18,652 bases of DNA from the NCBI GenBank assembly GCA_002387725.1, contig DGKK01000067.1:1-18652 (forward strand). Reading direction: 5' to 3'. The notes beneath the pieces were generated by a model. That model saw only the letters and a program-made list of their open reading frames with translations, ran no database searches and was not told the origin of the DNA. This DNA is from Nitrospirae bacterium UBA4572 (GTDB lineage Bacteria > Nitrospirota > Leptospirillia > Leptospirillales > Leptospirillaceae). The translations under genes were made by a program, and so were the position numbers. Of the stretch, positions 14,448-18,652 are shown piece by piece (positions within the stretch are counted from its first letter, which is position 1; each line of letters begins with the position of its first letter).

Positions 14448-15066
14448 CTATACCCTCGCACTCATCGCATTAATTCTTATCATTATAGTTGTTTCCATTG
14501 GCAATCGGATCATGACAAGCATGTACTACATTAAAGGCTTCCATCTCATTGACACAGCCTACGAGGTCGTCCCCGGAACCCAAACCGTGAATGGGATTAC
14601 CTTTACGATCTCATATATCCCGAAAGACTCCCCCTACTATAATTCCCTTCTGGCGGCAGAATTCAATGCATTCCTCGTCACAATCAAAAATGGAGGGACG
14701 GACTACATTGACTACGATCCAATGAATTTTTTTCTGGAGAGGGGGCCAAAGAAGGTCGATCGGGCAATGAGTGCCGATGAAGTTGAGGAGGGCCTGTCAA
14801 ACGGTTTTCTGGGGTCGGCCAAGCCGATACGAATTGCAAAAAAACTTGTCGGAATGACATACATTCCTTCTGCGAGACTTTTCCCGGGGTACGAGCGAAA
14901 GGGTATTCTTGTCTTTCCTCGATTTATTAACAGCCCTAGGCACTTCACCGTCAGATTCGCCCACATGACCCAAAAATCCGGCGACTTTCCCGATATCACT
15001 TTTCACTTCGGGCGACCGAATAAAGGGGAGGCACCGCCCCCCCCCTCTCCAGCAAAGACCCCCTAG
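14431..15066 (+). CDS. Single-pass membrane-anchored protein of unknown function
   Basis: I do not recognise this 211-residue protein. It starts at TTG 14431, supported by GGAAGG nine bases upstream, and shows a single hydrophobic anchor at about 7-24 (YTLALIALILIIIVVSIGN). The rest is beta-rich, with FNAFLVTIKNGGTDYIDYDPMNFFLE and, later, PGYERKGILVFPRF; this order (strand with V-x-I-x-N, D-x-x-x-F-x-L, then PG-x-x-x-G-x-LVF) resembles extracytoplasmic Ig-like DUF4352-type domains, an inference from pattern only. The C-terminus is Pro-rich (GEAPPPPSPAKTP), coded by a nine-C tract at 15037-15045. It converges on clpX with a 12-bp gap and overlaps the divergent lipoprotein start by 17 bp. It may be a partner of that lipoprotein. 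Confidence 0.7.
   Translation: MKFKFNYTLALIALILIIIVVSIGNRIMTSMYYIKGFHLIDTAYEVVPGTQTVNGITFTISYIPKDSPYYNSLLAAEFNAFLVTIKNGGTDYIDYDPMNFFLERGPKKVDRAMSADEVEEGLSNGFLGSAKPIRIAKKLVGMTYIPSARLFPGYERKGILVFPRFINSPRHFTVRFAHMTQKSGDFPDITFHFGRPNKGEAPPPPSPAKTP
14476..14504 (-). promoter_or_regulatory. Candidate promoter for the lipoprotein-pgsA-ispE transcript
   Basis: On the minus strand TTGCCA (14504-14499, five of six -35 bases) is followed after 17 bases by GATAAG (14481-14476). A perfect TATAAT lies at 14487-14482 but only 11 bases after TTGCCA, so it would need a different -35. Either would start transcription about 20-30 bases before the TTG at 14447, inside the divergent plus-strand gene. Prediction by eye only. 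Confidence 0.35.
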
Positions 15067-15078
15067 AGAATACCCGCT

Positions 15079-16383
15079 TCAGGCCGACAGGGATCCCGGG
15101 TCTTCCCCGGACGCTGATGACTCTTTCTTTTTCTCTCCCCAGATCAGTGTCGGAGGCTCTTTCGCCGTGATGGCGCCTTCGGTAATGACCACCTCCGAGA
15201 GATTGGACAGGGAAGGGATGTCATACATCAGGTCAAGCATGACCTCCTCCAAAATGGCACGAAGTCCCCGCGCACCCGTCTTTTGGGTATAGGCCTTGTG
15301 AGCAACGGCGCGAAGGGCGTCTTCCGTAAAGCGGAGCTTTACCTTCTCGATGGCGAAGAGCTTTTCAAACTGCTTTACCAGCGCATTTTTCGGTTGGGTC
15401 AGGATCTGAAGGAAGGCCTCTTCGTCAAGATCCTCGAGAATCGCCATCACCGGAAAGCGACCGATAAACTCGGGAATGATTCCATATTTGAGAAGATCGT
15501 CCGGACGAGCCTCCATAAACAGCTTCCCTGACAGGATTCGATCCTGGGCTGGCTTGGATTCGGCCCCAAAGCCCATTGTCTTCCGGGCAAGACGTTGGGA
15601 GATGATCGAGTCAAGCCCCACGAAGGCTCCCCCACAGATGAAGAGGATATTTGTCGTATCAACCTGAATGAACTCCTGATGAGGATGCTTGCGTCCTCCC
15701 TGAGGGGGAACATTGGCGACCGTCCCTTCCACGAGCTTGAGAAGGGCCTGCTGCACGCCTTCGCCGGAGACATCCCGTGTGATTGAAGGATTCTCGGACT
15801 TTCGACTGATTTTGTCGATTTCGTCAATGTAGATGATTCCCCATTCGGCCTTTTCCACATCATAATCCGCGGCCTGAAGAAGCTTGAGAATGATATTTTC
15901 CACATCCTCTCCAACATACCCAGCTTCCGTAAGTGTCGTGGCATCGGCAATCGCGAAGGGAACATCGAGAATTCGCGCAAGGGTCTGTGCCAGCAGGGTC
16001 TTCCCGGTCCCGGTGGGGCCAAGCATTATGATATTGCCCTTCTGAAGCTCCACATCTTCCGAGATCTTGTTCGCCCGGGCCCGTTTGTAGTGGTTGTAAA
16101 CAGCTACCGAAAGGATTTTCTTGGCTCTTTCCTGACCAATAATGTATTGGTCGAGTGCCCGTTTGATCTCGGACGGCTTCATCAGATTGGGAACGGCCAC
16201 CTTTTCGGGTTCAGCATCCCACGCCTCGGCGATAATTGCTGAGCATTGCTCAATACATTCATCGCAGATGTACACACCCGGACCAGAAACCAGCCGACGT
16301 ACGTCCTCCCGTCTTTTTCCGCAGAATGAGCAGGCAATCTCCGCTTCACCCGTTCCATTCTTGTCTTTCCGTTCTCTGGCCAT
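15079..16383 (-). CDS. clpX: ATP-dependent Clp protease ATP-binding subunit ClpX
   Basis: ClpX is the AAA+ unfoldase that feeds substrates to ClpP. The 434 residues show an N-terminal zinc domain (Cys18, Cys21, Cys40, Cys43), Walker A GPTGTGKT at 122-129, pore loop GYVG at 155-158, Walker B IIYIDEID at 183-190 and the RKH loop at 231-233. An IGF-type loop for ClpP docking, expected near residue 270-280, reads LARKTMGFGAES, where the MGF triplet fits. ATG 16383 has GGGGGG just upstream, a weak ribosome-binding site. It lies 37 bp after clpP. Confidence 0.96.
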   Translation of the reverse strand: MARERKDKNGTGEAEIACSFCGKRREDVRRLVSGPGVYICDECIEQCSAIIAEAWDAEPEKVAVPNLMKPSEIKRALDQYIIGQERAKKILSVAVYNHYKRARANKISEDVELQKGNIIMLGPTGTGKTLLAQTLARILDVPFAIADATTLTEAGYVGEDVENIILKLLQAADYDVEKAEWGIIYIDEIDKISRKSENPSITRDVSGEGVQQALLKLVEGTVANVPPQGGRKHPHQEFIQVDTTNILFICGGAFVGLDSIISQRLARKTMGFGAESKPAQDRILSGKLFMEARPDDLLKYGIIPEFIGRFPVMAILEDLDEEAFLQILTQPKNALVKQFEKLFAIEKVKLRFTEDALRAVAHKAYTQKTGARGLRAILEEVMLDLMYDIPSLSNLSEVVITEGAITAKEPPTLIWGEKKKESSASGEDPGSLSA

Positions 16384-16420
16384 GCTACCCCCCGTATCTT
16401 TGGACCTTAAGTGACAGGCC

Positions 16421-17026
16421 CTACTTTGACGTCTTTTCTGTATCGATCCTGTGTGACGTGATCACGGAGTCAATCAGCCCATAATCCTTTGCTTCCTTGG
16501 CTGACATGAAATAATCCCGATCCGTATCCTGGGCCACCTTCTCCACCGGCTGCCCACAATGTTCCGACATCATTCGATTGAGATCTGCCTTAAGTTTCAG
16601 TATTTCCCGGGCATGGATCTCGATATCGGTGGCCTGGCCCTGAAAGCCCCCCATCGGTTGATGGATCATGATGCGGGCATTCGGAAGCGCATAGCGTTTC
16701 CCCTTGGCGCCCGCTGAGAGAAGAAAGGCTCCCATGCTGGCAGCCTGTCCGATACATATGGTGGACACATCCGGCTTGATGAATTTGATCGTGTCGTAGA
16801 TTGCAAGCCCCGCCGTCACAATGCCCCCCGGCGAGTTGATGTAGAGATTGATATCCTTTGAAGAGTCTTCTGACTCAAGGAAAAGCATCTGGGCAATGAC
16901 AAGGTTTGCCACCGTATCATCAATGGGGGTTCCCAGAATAATGATCCTGTCCCGAAGCAGACGCGAATAGATGTCGTAGGCCCGCTCGCCCCTGTTCGTT
17001 TGCTCCACAACCATCGGAATAAGCAT
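16421..17026 (-). CDS. clpP: ATP-dependent Clp protease proteolytic subunit ClpP
   Basis: ClpP forms the barrel-shaped serine peptidase of ClpXP and ClpAP. From ATG 17026 (201 residues) it reads MLIPMVVEQTNRGERAYDI, INSPGG at 64-69, and GQAASMGAF with catalytic Ser97, IHQPMGG with His122 and TDRDYFMS with Asp171. GGGAG sits nine bases before this ATG; an upstream in-frame start at 17086 would add 20 residues not found in the family. The gene is 62 bp after tig and 37 bp before clpX. Confidence 0.96.
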   Translation of the reverse strand: MLIPMVVEQTNRGERAYDIYSRLLRDRIIILGTPIDDTVANLVIAQMLFLESEDSSKDINLYINSPGGIVTAGLAIYDTIKFIKPDVSTICIGQAASMGAFLLSAGAKGKRYALPNARIMIHQPMGGFQGQATDIEIHAREILKLKADLNRMMSEHCGQPVEKVAQDTDRDYFMSAKEAKDYGLIDSVITSHRIDTEKTSK

Positions 17027-17088
17027 TGAAAAAATCTCCCGGAATATGGTGAGGGAGAGGGACAAGTCCCTCTCCTTACAGATCAACC

Positions 17089-18477
17089 CTAGTGGTTATG
17101 TCCTGCATGGTCATGGTCATGACCGTGGTCGTGGTCGTGCGCATGGCCTATTTGCTCTGATGGAGCGGGAATGACACCAAACGATCCCCAATTCAGTTTT
17201 TCAAGCACTCCTCCGGGGGCAAAGAAGTCGTCCCATCCGGAAAAGGAGGAGTGCCTCAAGAGATATTCTTCCGTCAGGCGTCTACGAGCTGAGACTACCG
17301 CCTGTTCGATGTATTCGTTGCGGCGCTCTTCATTTTTTCCTGGGCTCCCGGCACGCTGAATGAGAGCATAGAATTCCTGCTCGACCCTCTGGACTCCGGG
17401 GGCAACAGGGATCTTGGCAGCGAGCTCATCAAGAATAAACCACCACATGGTGTCCTTCTTGACCCTCTCCCGGTCGATTTCCGCATCCGACATCCCGGCC
17501 TGCTTCATCCGCGCAATCTCAAGATCGATCCGACCTTCGGGAACGGGCAGGGCATTCCGTGAAAGGACCTCCACCACCAATTCTTCCATCTTTCGATTGA
17601 GGATCTCCGTCAGCTTTTGCTCTAGGACCTTCTGCTCAACAACGCTCTCAAGCGTCTGGCCCTCCACGGGCTCCTTGCCACCCAGGAGCGAGCTGAAAAG
17701 CTCTTCTCGCGTCAAGGGCTTCAAGCGACGGACCGAGAGGATTCCGATCGTGGCTTCATGCGTTTCATTGCGACTGCGCTCGCCCTTTTTTTCCCCGGGG
17801 ATATTGAAGGGGATTTTTCCGGTAAAGCTGTCACCGGCCTTTTTCCCAATCAGGGACCGGGTCAGAACCTCAGGAACTCGAGGGTCGCCTACCGTCACTG
17901 TCTGGCGCCCGTCCCTGGCAAGGCCCGTGGCGGGATCAACAAAAGAGAAGGTAAAGCCGACCAAATCTCCGTCTTCAGCGGGAGTATCCTCGGGCAGATC
18001 CTGAATGAACTGAGTGGCTCCCTGCTTGGCGAGGAGGGTGATCGCCGATTCAACTTCCTCTTTGCTGACAGTGGGAAGGGATTCAGGAGAAAGCCCGATT
18101 TTTTCGTAGACGAAGCCTTCGGGAAGAGAGAAGACCTCAATGGTTCCCGTGACCGTCAATCCCGACTTTTCATTCTCTTCCGTGACGACAAAATCCTCAG
18201 GATCAAGAAAGACGACGGTCTCAGCAGATCCCTTGATCAGATCTCCGATAACTTCCGAATGGATGCCCTTCGTGACCTCCTCATGAACAGAAGCCATATA
18301 GGGGGGACGGCTACGGACATAAGAGGCGGGAACCCGACCAGGCCGGTAACCGGGCACCTTTACATCACGCAGAAAGTCCTGGATTGTCCTGTCGACCCGT
18401 GTCCGGACTTCCTCGGGAGAATATCCCCGCTGAAACTTTCTCTTTGCGCCATCACCCGGCTCAATTTTCAAACTCAT
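17089..18477 (-). CDS. tig: Trigger factor with histidine-rich C-terminal tail
   Basis: Trigger factor is the ribosome-bound chaperone and peptidyl-prolyl isomerase that meets nascent chains at L23. From ATG 18477 (462 residues) the ribosome-docking signature GYRPGRVP is at 43-50, an FKBP-type domain spans roughly 160-245 (EDGDLVGFTFSFVD, VLTRSLIGKKAGDSF), and the rest forms the helical chaperone body. GTG at 18483 would add two residues but sits only four bases from the GGAAGG. The last 18 residues, HAHDHDHGHDHDHAGHNH, contain nine His and four Asp, a metal-binding type of tail that is not part of the common TF core. It leads the tig-clpP-clpX order. Confidence 0.94.
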   Translation of the reverse strand: MSLKIEPGDGAKRKFQRGYSPEEVRTRVDRTIQDFLRDVKVPGYRPGRVPASYVRSRPPYMASVHEEVTKGIHSEVIGDLIKGSAETVVFLDPEDFVVTEENEKSGLTVTGTIEVFSLPEGFVYEKIGLSPESLPTVSKEEVESAITLLAKQGATQFIQDLPEDTPAEDGDLVGFTFSFVDPATGLARDGRQTVTVGDPRVPEVLTRSLIGKKAGDSFTGKIPFNIPGEKKGERSRNETHEATIGILSVRRLKPLTREELFSSLLGGKEPVEGQTLESVVEQKVLEQKLTEILNRKMEELVVEVLSRNALPVPEGRIDLEIARMKQAGMSDAEIDRERVKKDTMWWFILDELAAKIPVAPGVQRVEQEFYALIQRAGSPGKNEERRNEYIEQAVVSARRRLTEEYLLRHSSFSGWDDFFAPGGVLEKLNWGSFGVIPAPSEQIGHAHDHDHGHDHDHAGHNH

Positions 18478-18594
18478 GGACACTTTTCCTTCCTGGCATA
18501 GTGTGGGAATAACATAACACGGGCCTGCCCGCCGACGTGGGGAATCGCAGCCTCGCAGATCGACCTGGCGATGCCCCGGCTTCAGGATCTCCTT

Positions 18595-18609
18595 AAAAGA
18601 TCATCTTTT
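18595..18609. promoter_or_regulatory. Perfect inverted repeat upstream of tig
   Basis: AAAAGAT and ATCTTTT flank a single central base, a perfect 15-base palindrome. It overlaps the likely transcription start of the candidate tig promoter. It could be an operator, or the weak end of an upstream gene; the stem has few G-C pairs and lacks a terminator T-run on the minus strand. Confidence 0.3.
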
Positions 18610-18610
18610 T

Positions 18611-18639
18611 ATTCTATCAGAAACCGCGGCCCTGAAAAA
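18611..18639 (-). promoter_or_regulatory. Candidate promoter for tig-clpP-clpX
   Basis: On the minus strand TAGAAT (18616-18611), five of six consensus bases, lies 17 bases after TTTTTC (18639-18634), a poor -35. A start near 18604 would give a leader of about 125 nt before tig, in which I see no riboswitch or other recognised element. Confidence is low because only one hexamer is good. Confidence 0.25.
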
Positions 18640-18652
18640 TCATTTTGGAGAA

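Noticed and set aside
17092..17145. Repeated CAT/GTC-like DNA as a tandem repeat element or CRISPR
   Set aside because: It is the codon pattern of the His/Asp tail of trigger factor, with no spacers.
17758..18501. A 247-codon plus-strand frame opposite tig
   Set aside because: Antisense of a clear trigger factor gene; no recognisable protein features or ribosome-binding site.

Overview
The window looks like core chromosome from a Gram-negative bacterium of medium-high GC content. The lipoprotein signals, SPOR domain and RlpA indicate a cell with outer membrane and periplasm. The order ispE, tRNA-Gln, prs, rplY, pth, ychF, rpsF is shared by many deltaproteobacteria and Nitrospirota. Protein style (frequent GTG/TTG starts, PDZ-radical SAM-DUF512 next to pgsA, His-rich trigger factor tail) made me think of the Nitrospirota, possibly a Leptospirillum-like acidophile. 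That placement is inference from memory, not from a search.

Almost everything reads on the minus strand, so the biological order runs from the right end to the left. (1) 18652-15079: tig, clpP, clpX, the ribosome-bound chaperone followed by the ClpXP protease. (2) 15066-14431: a lone plus-strand gene for a membrane-anchored protein, convergent with clpX and overlapping at its start with the next minus-strand gene. (3) 14447-10132: a lipoprotein with a possible TolB-N/CsgG-like region and a repeat C-terminus, then pgsA (phosphatidylglycerophosphate synthase), a PDZ/radical SAM/DUF512 protein, and ispE (MEP-pathway kinase). Junctions are overlapping or very short, so this is probably one transcript. 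(4) 10103-4329: tRNA-Gln(TTG), prs, rplY, pth, ychF, rpsF, ssb, rpsR and a DUF2232 membrane protein, a compact translation and nucleotide block. (5) 4573-3431: rlpA and two very small genes, one a DUF4177-like 55-residue protein. (6) 3417-2962: a plus-strand membrane-anchored helical protein, divergent from rimO. (7) 2851-329: rimO and a PA0069-family radical SAM protein. (8) 313-1: the start of an EamA-family permease whose homology stops near an AT-rich stretch and the 3' end of a plus-strand reading frame, probably a mobile-element insertion at the left edge.

The genes serve protein synthesis and quality control (trigger factor, ClpXP, S6, S18, L25, peptidyl-tRNA hydrolase, YchF, S12 methylthiolation by RimO), precursor supply (PRPP, isoprenoids, phosphatidylglycerol) and the envelope (RlpA, lipoprotein, DUF2232). 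I see no CRISPR array, prophage, toxin-antitoxin pair or secondary-metabolite cluster, and no convincing new multigene system. The points most worth a second look are an RlpA lacking the glutamate reported as essential for lytic activity, a DUF2232 frame that runs 245 bp into rlpA, the interrupted EamA gene, a peptidyl-tRNA hydrolase with an altered His-Asn pair, the His-rich trigger factor tail, and two unannotated-looking microgenes.
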